From Spirosoma oryzicola (GTDB taxonomy: Bacteria; Bacteroidota; Bacteroidia; Cytophagales; Spirosomataceae): a DNA stretch of 64,000 nt. Shown piece by piece: positions 7,779 to 15,058 of the stretch. The notes beneath the pieces were generated by a model. That model saw only the letters and a list, made by a program, of their open reading frames with translations, was not told the origin of the DNA and made no database searches. The stretch lies in assembly GCF_021233055.1 (NCBI RefSeq), contig NZ_CP089538.1, positions 291,501 to 355,500 on the forward strand, in the 5' to 3' direction. The number at the start of each line of letters is the position of its first letter. Position 1 is the first letter of the stretch. The translations under genes and the position numbers were made by a program.

Positions 7779-10205
7779 ATGCGCTATCTAAAGCCTATCT
7801 TAGTTTCAACAATTACCCTACTTTTTGTTTGGCTATTAAATCGTTCGTGGGGTAGCATTCCCGCTTTCGGACCATTACTAAGTCCCTTTGTTGGATTTTG
7901 GCAAAATGCGGAGTCTGTTTCCGGTACGGACGAAGAAATCAAGCTGGAAGGGACCAAAGCACCTGTTACCGTTGTCTATGATGACATGGCGGTTCCGCAC
8001 GTGTTCGCTCAGAATGACTACGACGTTTATTTCGCCCAAGGGTACGTTACGGCTCGTGATCGACTTTGGCAGATGGAATTTCAGACTCATGCCGCTTCGG
8101 GCCGATTAGCTGAAGTCGTGGGTGAGCGGGCTTTGCCGCTTGATCGCTTCAATCGGGAAATTGGTATGGTATACGGTGCCGAGCAGGCGTTGAAAGCCAT
8201 GATGAGCAATCCTGTATCGAAGCAGATTGTTGAAGCGTACACGGCTGGGGTTAACGCTTGGATTTCGACGCTCAAACCAGCTGATTACCCAATCGAATAC
8301 AAGTTACTTGGCTACTCGCCCGAACCCTGGTCGACCTTAAAATGTGCTTTACTACTCAAGGCCATGACCAGCACACTGGCCAGCGGAGCCGATGATCTGC
8401 AAATGAGCAATGTCAGAAAACTGTTCGGCTCGGCGGTTACGAGTGATCTTTTTCCGGATTATCCTGATCACGAGGACCCAATTATTCCCCCTGGTACTAA
8501 ATGGGACTTTAAACCGCTACCGGTCCCTAAAACACCCGATTCGTCAGGGGTAAACAATTCATTAGCGCTTAACTGGCCCGCTCACGATCCGGCCATTGGT
8601 AGCAATAACTGGGCGGTAGGATCACAGAAATCAGCTACCGGCTATCCGATTTTAGCGAATGATCCTCACCTGACGCTTAGCTTACCGTCTATCTGGTACC
8701 AGATTCAGCTCGTTTCGCCGACGATGAATGCCTGTGGCGTATCGTTGCCGGGATCGCCCGCCGTGATCATTGGCTTTAATAAAGACATCGCCTGGGGCGT
8801 AACGAACGTTGGTGCCGATGTGCTGGACTTTTACAAAATCCGTTTTCGGGATGCCAGCAAGCAGGAATATTTGCACGGTGGCACATGGAAACCGGTTCGG
8901 CAACGGCTCGAAGTCATCAAGGTGAAAGGTCAGGCCGATGTGATCGATACAGTCTATTACACGCATCATGGACCAATCGTGAATCAAAGTGATCAGAAAG
9001 GATTCCGCGCGAATATACCGTCGGGGTATGCCGCCCGCTGGATCGCTCACGAACCGACCAACGAAATTCAGTGCTATTACCTGCTTAACCGCGCGAAAAA
9101 TTACACGGATTATGTACAGTCACTGGCTTACTACGGTGCGCCGGCACAAAACTTTATTTTTGCCGATGTTCACAAAGACATTGCTATTTCGCCCAATGGT
9201 AAGTTTCCGCTGAAATGGAAAGAGCAGGGCAAATATTTGCTCGATGGTACCAATCCGGCTCACGACTGGCAGGGATGGATTCCTCCGGCCCAAAACCCCC
9301 GCGTACTAAATCCGCCAAGAGGCTTTGTCAGTTCGGCCAATCAGTCGTCAACCGATCCGAGTTATCCGTATTACATCAACTGGCAATTTGCTCCTGCGGA
9401 GCGTGGAATGCGCATCAACCAGCGGCTGACGGCTATGCAGCGCGTTACAACGGATAGCATGCGTCGTTTACAGAACGATGTGTATAACCTGCGGGCGTCG
9501 ATGGCCCTGCCTACGTTGCTGCCTTTGCTGGACATATCAGCGTTAAGCGGTGATTACGCCAAAGCGTTAGCCACGTTAAAAAGCTGGAATTATCAGAACG
9601 ACACCAGTTCCGTTGGCGCGACGATCTTCACGGAGTGGAACCGACAGTTAAGCGACGCCATCTGGAAGGACGAATTTGACCGGGGCGATACTTTGCTCAC
9701 GCGCTTCCCGAGCTTCGACCGGACGCTACGCATGATCCAGAAAGAGCCTAAATCACATTGGTTCGATAATGTGCATACGGCCGCCCGCGAAACGCTATCG
9801 GATGTGCTGACGAGTAGTTTCCGCTCTACCTGTGATACGCTTCAGAAAAAGCATGGTGCTATTGGTTCTTCCTGGTCCTGGGCGACTCATAAAGCTACGG
9901 CTATCCGGCATTTGGTACCCGGCTTGGACGCATTCAGCGTCTTAAACGTACAGACTGGGGGAGGGAGTGGTATTGTCAATGCAACTACGGAGCGCACGGG
10001 TCCTTCGTGGCGGATGGTTGTTGAATTAGGGCCAACCCCAAAAGCATACGGTATTTATCCGGGCGGTCAGTCAGGAAATCCGGGCAGTCCACTTTATCAG
10101 AACATGATCGAAACATGGCGTCGAGGACAGTTGACCGAGCTGGTCTACCTTCAATCGGCACAGGACAAAAATGCCCGGATTAAACGAAAGCTAACGCTTA
10201 AATAG
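7779..10205 (+). CDS. Penicillin acylase family protein (Ntn hydrolase)
   Basis: An 808-residue amidase of the penicillin/acyl-homoserine-lactone acylase family. The N-terminus is a signal or anchor helix (KPILVSTITLLFVWLLN), so it acts in the periplasm. The precursor is expected to cleave itself in front of the catalytic serine: here Ser275 opens GSNNWAVG, the usual start of the beta chain, followed by the substrate-pocket segment ANDPHLTLSLPSIWYQIQL. The alpha chain thus spans about 30-274. Family members hydrolyse amide bonds of beta-lactams, N-acyl homoserine lactones or other N-acyl compounds; which one applies is not visible here. It is divergent from the sigma/susCD operon and starts a short plus-strand run. 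Confidence 0.93.
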   Translation: MRYLKPILVSTITLLFVWLLNRSWGSIPAFGPLLSPFVGFWQNAESVSGTDEEIKLEGTKAPVTVVYDDMAVPHVFAQNDYDVYFAQGYVTARDRLWQMEFQTHAASGRLAEVVGERALPLDRFNREIGMVYGAEQALKAMMSNPVSKQIVEAYTAGVNAWISTLKPADYPIEYKLLGYSPEPWSTLKCALLLKAMTSTLASGADDLQMSNVRKLFGSAVTSDLFPDYPDHEDPIIPPGTKWDFKPLPVPKTPDSSGVNNSLALNWPAHDPAIGSNNWAVGSQKSATGYPILANDPHLTLSLPSIWYQIQLVSPTMNACGVSLPGSPAVIIGFNKDIAWGVTNVGADVLDFYKIRFRDASKQEYLHGGTWKPVRQRLEVIKVKGQADVIDTVYYTHHGPIVNQSDQKGFRANIPSGYAARWIAHEPTNEIQCYYLLNRAKNYTDYVQSLAYYGAPAQNFIFADVHKDIAISPNGKFPLKWKEQGKYLLDGTNPAHDWQGWIPPAQNPRVLNPPRGFVSSANQSSTDPSYPYYINWQFAPAERGMRINQRLTAMQRVTTDSMRRLQNDVYNLRASMALPTLLPLLDISALSGDYAKALATLKSWNYQNDTSSVGATIFTEWNRQLSDAIWKDEFDRGDTLLTRFPSFDRTLRMIQKEPKSHWFDNVHTAARETLSDVLTSSFRSTCDTLQKKHGAIGSSWSWATHKATAIRHLVPGLDAFSVLNVQTGGGSGIVNATTERTGPSWRMVVELGPTPKAYGIYPGGQSGNPGSPLYQNMIETWRRGQLTELVYLQSAQDKNARIKRKLTLK

Positions 10206-10266
10206 CCTTGTTGACAGGCACACTAAGTTCACATTCTTAACTCCCAGCGGTTCCCGTACTATTTTC

Positions 10267-10629
10267 ATGATTCAAATTCTGTTAATTGCGCTGCTTAGTT
10301 TGCTGGCTCAGCTCGTACTTCCCTGGTGGAGCCTGGCCATCATCGCCTTTTTGGTTTGCTTTTGGCGTAGCGAGCGAGCCGGACGAGCTTTCTTTTATGG
10401 TTTTGCGGGCGTCGCCCTGGTCTGGCTGGCCTATGCATTACTGATTCACCTGCGTACTGATGGTGTTTTTACGGGACGAATGAGCCAACTGATTTTTCGG
10501 ACAAACAACGCGGGCCTGCCACTGCTAGCCACAGCGCTTGTTGGCGGCTTAGTGGGTGGTCTGGCTGGACTTTCCGGTTTCTTTGTTCGACAAGTGACCG
10601 GAAATCAACCCGTAAAGCATACTTCGTAA
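10267..10629 (+). CDS. Small integral membrane protein, unknown function
   Basis: A 120-residue very hydrophobic protein with about four membrane helices: residues 1-30, 42-62 (FFYGFAGVALVWLAYALLIH) and 85-110 with the glycine-rich LVGGLVGGLAGLSGFF. I recognise no characterised family. It lies 61 bases after the penicillin acylase gene and just before the OmpH-like gene on the same strand, so it may be co-transcribed with the acylase. The ATG at 10267 is the only sensible start. Confidence 0.75.
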   Translation: MIQILLIALLSLLAQLVLPWWSLAIIAFLVCFWRSERAGRAFFYGFAGVALVWLAYALLIHLRTDGVFTGRMSQLIFRTNNAGLPLLATALVGGLVGGLAGLSGFFVRQVTGNQPVKHTS

Positions 10630-10642
10630 CTTGTAAAACCCC

Positions 10643-10650
10643 TACATTTG
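10643..10650 (+). promoter_or_regulatory. TAnnTTTG promoter element before the OmpH-like gene
   Basis: TACATTTG matches the -7 consensus of Bacteroidetes exactly and lies 35 bases before the GTG start at 10686, which would leave a leader of roughly 30 bases. A TTG lies too close to be the -33 box, so the element is supported by its -7 part only. Confidence 0.45.
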
Positions 10651-10685
10651 TAAGATAAACTTGCAACTAACCAATCCATTTTACT

Positions 10686-11291
10686 GTGAAGAATGCTTCA
10701 TTGATTCTAAATGTCGTCCTGACAATTGCCGTAGCTGTTCTGTATTACCTGCACTTTAAAGATCGTCAGCCCGAAACCACTTCGACGGCAGCCGTGCCTG
10801 CCGAAGCAAAAGGAAAAGCCATTGTATACGTGAATGTCGATTCGTTGCTGACTAAATATGAGTATTTCAAAGACACGCAGAAAGTGCTGGAAAGCAAACG
10901 TTTCCAATTAGAGAATGACCTGACTGCTAAAGGCCGTAATCTGCAAAACAAAGTAGCGTTCTTTCAGCAGCGGGCAGCTACTATGACCCAGGAGCAGGGC
11001 CGCGCTACAGAAGCGTCGCTTCAGAAAGAGCAACAGGACATCCTGGCTTATCGTGAGCGGGCCGCCCAAAACCTGGCTGTCGAAGAACAGAACAAAAACA
11101 AGGAATTGTACGACCAGATCTACGACTACCTGAAAAAAGAAAACGCGAAGAATAAATACGAGTTCGTGTTGGGTTATACCAAAGGCGGTGGAATCCTTTT
11201 CGCTGATCCATCAAGTGATCAAACCAGCCGTATACTGGCGGGATTAAACCAAGAATATAAGACGAAGCAGGATAAGCCAGCGAAAAAATAA
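10686..11291 (+). CDS. OmpH/Skp family periplasmic chaperone
   Basis: A 201-residue protein starting with GTG. An N-terminal helix (LILNVVLTIAVAVLYYLHF) serves as signal anchor. The conserved OmpH opening KAIVYVNVDSLLTKYEYF is at about 44-61, followed by a long charged coiled coil (about 65-150) rich in Gln, Lys and Glu, as in the tentacles of Skp. The C-terminal part has the usual FVLGYTKGGGILFAD. Skp-like proteins hold unfolded outer-membrane proteins in the periplasm, which suits a genome with large SusC barrels. A strong hairpin terminator follows, so it ends its transcription unit. Confidence 0.9.
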   Translation: MKNASLILNVVLTIAVAVLYYLHFKDRQPETTSTAAVPAEAKGKAIVYVNVDSLLTKYEYFKDTQKVLESKRFQLENDLTAKGRNLQNKVAFFQQRAATMTQEQGRATEASLQKEQQDILAYRERAAQNLAVEEQNKNKELYDQIYDYLKKENAKNKYEFVLGYTKGGGILFADPSSDQTSRILAGLNQEYKTKQDKPAKK

Positions 11292-11309
11292 GCAAGCATA
11301 GCTCGTTAC

Positions 11310-11354
11310 AAAGCGTCGGTTAACAGACTATTTGTTTGTCGACCGACGCTTTTT
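11310..11354 (+). terminator. Intrinsic terminator after the OmpH-like gene
   Basis: A perfect 11-bp stem (AAAGCGTCGGT at 11310-11320 and ACCGACGCTTT at 11342-11352) is followed by a T-run, 19 bases after the stop codon. Confidence 0.85.
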
Positions 11355-11533
11355 GTTCGTGAATAGGGTAGAAGAGGGCCTCGCAAAGACAATTTTCGTA
11401 CGCAAACAAACCTCTGTTCTGTTTCGTGTGTTCTTGACCTTACCGGGTTATTTTCGACCTGCTAGTAGTTGTTTATTTGGATTACTAAAGGCTAAAGCCT
11501 GCTTTTAGGCATCACAATTATATATAGTATTGC

Positions 11534-11995
11534 ATGGCCTCCGCTTCTATTGTTAAACAGGTTGATATTCGAAACCGCCGGGCGTCGTTTGAATATTCAT
11601 TCTTAGAAACCTACACCGCCGGTATCGTACTGACTGGTACAGAAATCAAGTCGGTACGGCAGGGGAAAGTGAACTTGCAGGACGCTTACTGTCTGATTCA
11701 TGGCGACGAATTATTTATTCGTCAGATGAATATCTCGCTCTACAGTGAAGGGACGCATTATAATCACGAGCCGTTACGGGACCGAAAACTGCTGTTGACC
11801 AAGCGGGAAATAAGGCGGCTGAACGAAAAGCTAAAGGATCAGGGACTTACGATTGTTCCCGTTCGGATGTTTACCAGCGAGCGTGGGTTCGCTAAAATTG
11901 AAATTGCGCTCGCCAAGGGTAAGAAACTGTACGATAAGCGCGATAGCATCAAAGAGCGCGATGTAACCCGAGAGATGCAACGAGAACGCTATTAA
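11534..11995 (+). CDS. smpB: SsrA-binding protein SmpB
   Basis: A 153-residue protein that binds tmRNA and brings it to stalled ribosomes for trans-translation. The family pattern is clear from end to end: NRRASFEYSFLETYTAGIVL, then LTGTEIKSVRQGKVNLQDAY near 33-52, LFIRQMNISLYSEG, and a basic tail with KGKKLYDKRDSIKERD that in this family enters the mRNA channel. Length is typical (about 150-160). The ATG at 11534 agrees with the usual start. It is followed 97 bases on by the HNH nuclease gene on the same strand. Confidence 0.97.
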   Translation: MASASIVKQVDIRNRRASFEYSFLETYTAGIVLTGTEIKSVRQGKVNLQDAYCLIHGDELFIRQMNISLYSEGTHYNHEPLRDRKLLLTKREIRRLNEKLKDQGLTIVPVRMFTSERGFAKIEIALAKGKKLYDKRDSIKERDVTREMQRERY

Positions 11996-12021
11996 GTTTA
12001 CGTTTCTGGGCATCTACTAAA

Positions 12022-12052
12022 TTTTCCACAACTCTTGTCGTTATGTGGATAA
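12022..12052 (+). other. Two DnaA-box-like 9-mers before the HNH gene
   Basis: TTTTCCACA (12022-12030) and TGTGGATAA (12044-12052, the exact reverse complement of TTATCCACA) lie between smpB and the HNH gene. A third near-match, TTTTCCACA, is at 12746-12754. They may be chance matches or DnaA control sites; there is no array large enough to claim an origin. Confidence 0.3.
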
Positions 12053-12092
12053 CTCTGTAACTTGCTACCGTACAGAGGCATCTAAACGCGAC

Positions 12093-12608
12093 ATGGGCAG
12101 GAAAGTATTAGTCTTAAATCAAGATTACAGTGCACTCAGCATCTGCTCCGTTCCAAAAGCATTTTTGCTGGTTTATTTAGACAAAGCCGAACTCATCGCC
12201 GAATCTGAGCAATTTATGCTACGAACCGTTTCGGCCGAGTTCCCGATGCCGTCGGTTATCCGGTTACATCGGTACGTTAGTCTGCCCTACAAAGGCGTTA
12301 TGCTTACTAGGCAGAATATTTTTAAGCGCGACGGCCACAATTGCCAATACTGCGGAACGACCGAAGACCTGACACTCGACCACGTTCTGCCCAAATCACG
12401 CGGTGGAAAAACAAGCTGGGACAATCTGGCTACCGCCTGCAAACGGTGTAACTCGCGAAAAGGCGATTATACCCCCGAAGAAGCAAACATGAAGCTTCGT
12501 CAAAAACCGTTCAAGCCCACTTTTTTAGTTTTCCTACGCGAATTTTCCGGGTCTCTTGAACAAAGCTGGATGCCCTTTTTGAGCAAAAAAGGAAAGGCTT
12601 TTCAGTAA
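12093..12608 (+). CDS. HNH endonuclease family protein
   Basis: A 171-residue protein starting at the ATG at 12093 (MGRKVLVLNQDYSAL); a GTG 48 bases upstream would add a poorly conserved extension. The C-terminal half carries a zinc-binding HNH domain: CQYCGTTEDLTLDHVLPKSR followed by NLATACKRCNSRKG, with two CxxC pairs and the DH/N catalytic pattern. The N-terminal half (SVPKAFLLVYLDKAELI) is shared by a chromosomal HNH family common in Bacteroidetes. These are not linked here to a mobile element or a restriction system, so a housekeeping role in DNA or RNA metabolism is more likely than defence. Its exact substrate is unknown. A very strong terminator follows. Confidence 0.9.
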   Translation: MGRKVLVLNQDYSALSICSVPKAFLLVYLDKAELIAESEQFMLRTVSAEFPMPSVIRLHRYVSLPYKGVMLTRQNIFKRDGHNCQYCGTTEDLTLDHVLPKSRGGKTSWDNLATACKRCNSRKGDYTPEEANMKLRQKPFKPTFLVFLREFSGSLEQSWMPFLSKKGKAFQ

Positions 12609-12622
12609 GATAACGATATACG

Positions 12623-12700
12623 AAGAAGAAGGAAACGGCCCGCCCTAAGTGTTCCGCGAAATGCGAACCTCTTGGGCGGGCCGTTTCCTTCTTCTTTTTT
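12623..12700 (+). terminator. Very long-stem terminator between the HNH gene and rpsA
   Basis: A perfect inverted repeat of about 23 bp: the left arm at 12623-12645 ends in GGCCCGCCC and the right arm at 12674-12696 begins GGGCGGGCC; a T-run continues to 12700. The 28-base loop can form a smaller stem of its own (GTT-CGC with GCG-AAC). It ends the smpB/HNH unit and insulates rpsA. Confidence 0.9.
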
Positions 12701-12764
12701 GCTTTTTCTTGCTCAATTTCAAAGAGTTTTACCTGCCGAGAAACTTTTTCCACAAAGCAATTGC

Positions 12765-12772
12765 TATCTTTG
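12765..12772 (+). promoter_or_regulatory. rpsA promoter, -7 element
   Basis: TATCTTTG followed by C is an exact TAnnTTTG match. A T-rich CTTTTT at 12744-12749 is near the -33 position. Transcription from here would start near 12778 and give an rpsA leader of about 90 bases that contains the pseudoknot at 12813-12854. Confidence 0.7.
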
Positions 12773-12812
12773 CAGTCCTTTTTTAAAGGTACCATTTTAT
12801 AAAACCAAAAGT

Positions 12813-12854
12813 CAGTCCGCCGTTGACCCACGGACTGATGTACCGAGTGGGTCA
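12813..12854 (+). promoter_or_regulatory. Candidate regulatory pseudoknot in the rpsA leader
   Basis: Two interlocked perfect 7-bp helices can form an H-type pseudoknot. Helix 1 pairs CAGTCCG (12813-12819) with CGGACTG (12831-12837). Helix 2 pairs TGACCCA (12824-12830) with TGGGTCA (12848-12854). Loop 1 is 4 bases, the helices abut with no spacer, and the last loop is 10 bases. The 3' strand of helix 2 runs directly into AGGA (12854-12857), a ribosome-binding-like site 11 bases before the rpsA ATG. Geometry and position fit autogenous control of S1 translation, which is known for rpsA in enterobacteria with a different structure. The base-pairing is seen; the function is inference. Confidence 0.6.
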
Positions 12855-12868
12855 GGAAAACTTTTTTT

Positions 12869-14653
12869 ATGAGCAAAACGCAGCAACGCGAACTGCCGGC
12901 ATTTGATTGGGACCGGGCAGACAACAAAGGATTCGGAAGTGGCTATTCGGATGCGGAGCGCAACCGGATGTTAGAACTGTACGACAATACCCTGTCGGAA
13001 GTTAAAGAAAAAGAAGTCGTTATGGGAACCGTCGTTGGGATCACAGACCGTGAGGTACTGCTCAACATCGGCTTCAAGTCGGACGGATTGGTTCCAGCTT
13101 CCGAATTCCGGGATATGCCGGACCTGAAGATGGGTGATGAAATTGAAGTTTACGTAGAAAATCAGGAAGACCCGAACGGCCAGCTGGTATTATCGCGTAA
13201 AAAAGCGAAAGTGATTACCGCATGGCAGAAAATCCAGAAGGCTCTGGACGAAGACCTCGTTATCGATGGCTTCGTGAAGCGCCGGACAAAGGGTGGTCTG
13301 ATCGTTGATATTTTCAGTATTGAAGCTTTCTTGCCAGGTTCGCAGATCGACGTGAAGCCGATTCGTGACTTCGACATCTTTGTCGGCAAGAAAATGGAGG
13401 TTAAAGTCGTGAAGATCAACTATGCAAACGATAACGTTGTCGTTTCGCACAAAGTACTGATCGAGAAAGACCTCGAAGCACAACGCGCTCAAATCCTGAA
13501 CAACCTCGAAAAAGGTCAGGTTCTGGAAGGCGTGATCAAAAACATGACCAACTTCGGTGTGTTCATCGATCTTGGTGGTGTCGATGGTCTGTTGCACATC
13601 ACGGATATCTCGTGGGGCCGCATCAGTCATCCATCCGAAGTACTGCACCTCGACCAGAAGGTCAACGTGGTTGTTCTGGATTTCGACGAGGACAAAAAGC
13701 GTATCTCGCTGGGCATGAAGCAACTTCAGGCTCATCCTTGGGATGCTCTGGAAGAAAACATCGAAGTAGGATCGAAAGTAAAAGGCAAGATCGTAAACGT
13801 AGCCGACTACGGTGCGTTCCTCGAAATCATGCCGGGTGTAGAAGGTCTGATCCACGTTTCAGAAATGTCGTGGTCGCAGCACCTGCGTAACCCACAGGAG
13901 TTCCTGAAAGTTGGTGACGAAGTAGAAGCTGTTGTGCTGACACTCGACCGCGCTGACCGCAAAATGTCGCTGGGTATCAAGCAACTGACCGAAGATCCTT
14001 GGACTCGTCCAGAACTTCGTACGAAGTATGCAATTGGCACCAAGCACAAAGGCGTGGTTCGTAACCTGACCAACTTCGGCTTGTTCCTCGAACTGGAAGA
14101 AGGCATTGATGGTCTGGTACACGTATCGGATCTGTCGTGGACGAAGAAAGTGAAACATCCTTCTGACTTCATCAAGGTTGGTGAAGAACTTGAAGTGATT
14201 GTTCTTGAACTGGACATCGAAAACCGTCGTCTGGCTCTGGGTCACAAGCAACTCGAAGAGAACCCATGGGATACGTTCGAAACCGTATTCGCCGTTGGTA
14301 CGATTCACCGGTGTACGATTATCAGCAAGAACGATAAGATGGCAACGCTCGAACTGCCTTACGGCATCGAAGGCTTCTCTTCATTGAAAAATCTTGCTAA
14401 AGAAGACGGTACATTTGCTGAAGTAGGCGAAACGCTTGATTTCAAAGTAACCGAATTCTCGAAAGACGAAAAGCGGATCATGCTGTCGCACACGAAATCG
14501 TGGCAGGAGAAGAATGAGCCAGTGAAAGAGCAAAAGCCTAAAGCTGCTGCTGCTAAACCAGCTTCTACTTCGAACCAGTCTGACCGTGGTGCAACCTTAG
14601 GAGACCTCGACGCGCTGGCGGCTCTGAAAGAGCAGCTAGAAGGTCGTAACTAG
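12869..14653 (+). CDS. rpsA: 30S ribosomal protein S1
   Basis: A 594-residue protein with six consecutive S1 (OB-fold) RNA-binding domains, from about residue 50 to 560. Clear repeats are KGQVLEGVIKNMTNFGVFID, VKGKIVNVADYGAFLEI and HKGVVRNLTNFGLFLELEEG, each followed by a VDGLLHITDISW- or IDGLVHVSDLSW-type strand and a KRISLGMKQL- or RRLALGHKQL-type ending. The tail is Lys/Ala/Ser-rich. S1 helps the 30S subunit bind mRNA and matters most where Shine-Dalgarno signals are weak, as in this phylum. The ATG at 12869 is preceded by AGGA at a suitable distance. The leader holds a promoter and a pseudoknot candidate, and a terminator follows at 14677. Confidence 0.98.
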   Translation: MSKTQQRELPAFDWDRADNKGFGSGYSDAERNRMLELYDNTLSEVKEKEVVMGTVVGITDREVLLNIGFKSDGLVPASEFRDMPDLKMGDEIEVYVENQEDPNGQLVLSRKKAKVITAWQKIQKALDEDLVIDGFVKRRTKGGLIVDIFSIEAFLPGSQIDVKPIRDFDIFVGKKMEVKVVKINYANDNVVVSHKVLIEKDLEAQRAQILNNLEKGQVLEGVIKNMTNFGVFIDLGGVDGLLHITDISWGRISHPSEVLHLDQKVNVVVLDFDEDKKRISLGMKQLQAHPWDALEENIEVGSKVKGKIVNVADYGAFLEIMPGVEGLIHVSEMSWSQHLRNPQEFLKVGDEVEAVVLTLDRADRKMSLGIKQLTEDPWTRPELRTKYAIGTKHKGVVRNLTNFGLFLELEEGIDGLVHVSDLSWTKKVKHPSDFIKVGEELEVIVLELDIENRRLALGHKQLEENPWDTFETVFAVGTIHRCTIISKNDKMATLELPYGIEGFSSLKNLAKEDGTFAEVGETLDFKVTEFSKDEKRIMLSHTKSWQEKNEPVKEQKPKAAAAKPASTSNQSDRGATLGDLDALAALKEQLEGRN

Positions 14654-14676
14654 TCTTCTCGTATAGATTTACGGTG

Positions 14677-14713
14677 AAAATCCTCTGGGCCGAAAGGTTC
14701 AGGGGATTTTTTT
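14677..14713 (+). terminator. Intrinsic terminator of rpsA
   Basis: The hairpin pairs AAATCCTCTGGGCC with GGTTCAGGGGATTT around a GAAA tetraloop, with minor mismatches, and ends in a run of Ts. Confidence 0.85.
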
Positions 14714-14745
14714 CAACACTCTTTTCAAAATAAGAGATAAAATCG

Positions 14746-14753
14746 TATGTTTG
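14746..14753 (+). promoter_or_regulatory. Promoter element of the tRNA-Cys gene
   Basis: TATGTTTG followed by CA matches TAnnTTTG exactly and lies 39 bases before the mature tRNA 5' end. A T-rich stretch (CTTTTC) lies near the -33 position. Confidence 0.65.
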
Positions 14754-14792
14754 CACTCCCGAATCCGGCATACAGATCAATTCGGGCTATAA

Positions 14793-14863
14793 GGTTCCGT
14801 GGCCGAGTGGCTAGGCAGAGGTCTGCAAAACCTCGTACAGCGGTTCGAATCCGCTCGGAACCT
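14793..14863 (+). tRNA. tRNA-Cys (GCA anticodon)
   Basis: A complete cloverleaf of 71 bases. The acceptor stem pairs GGTTCCG with CGGAACC, followed by T as discriminator base, which is usual for tRNA-Cys. The D arm is GCC/GGC. The anticodon arm is GAGGT-CTGCAAA-ACCTC, with GCA in the loop. The T arm is AGCGG-TTCGAAT-CCGCT. CCA is not encoded directly after the discriminator. The gene stands alone between rpsA and the histidine kinase, with its own promoter element and terminator. Confidence 0.96.
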
Positions 14864-14867
14864 CACC

Positions 14868-14903
14868 AAAAAAAGGCTAATCAATACTGGTTAGCCTTTT
14901 TTT
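14868..14903 (+). terminator. Intrinsic terminator of tRNA-Cys
   Basis: A-rich GGCTAA (14875-14880) pairs with TTAGCC (14891-14896), followed by seven Ts; the flanking A and T runs extend the stem. It lies 4 bases after the tRNA. Confidence 0.88.
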
Positions 14904-15058
14904 GTGGCCTTTGCTCAACAAAATGAGTTATAGCGTCAAGTCTTCTTTATCAACAGATCAATTATTTTACTGAGTATCTCAAATCATTCATACGATGGCG
15001 ATAGATTGCGGCTTTTTCTGCTATCTTAACTGATAGACGTTACGGATGTAATTCACTG

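Noticed and set aside
12093..12608. HNH gene as part of a restriction or mobile element
   Set aside because: It sits between smpB and rpsA with no methyltransferase, recombinase or repeats, and its sequence looks like a conserved chromosomal family.
12511..12927. Minus-strand frame of 138 codons across the terminator and rpsA leader
   Set aside because: It runs through the HNH gene end, a 23-bp terminator and the rpsA leader; the sequence is low in complexity and unlike any protein.
13190..13855. Open frame of 221 codons on the minus strand inside rpsA
   Set aside because: It mirrors the codon pattern of rpsA, has no protein family features and no promoter or start signal; other antisense frames within rpsA (13807-14308) are the same case.
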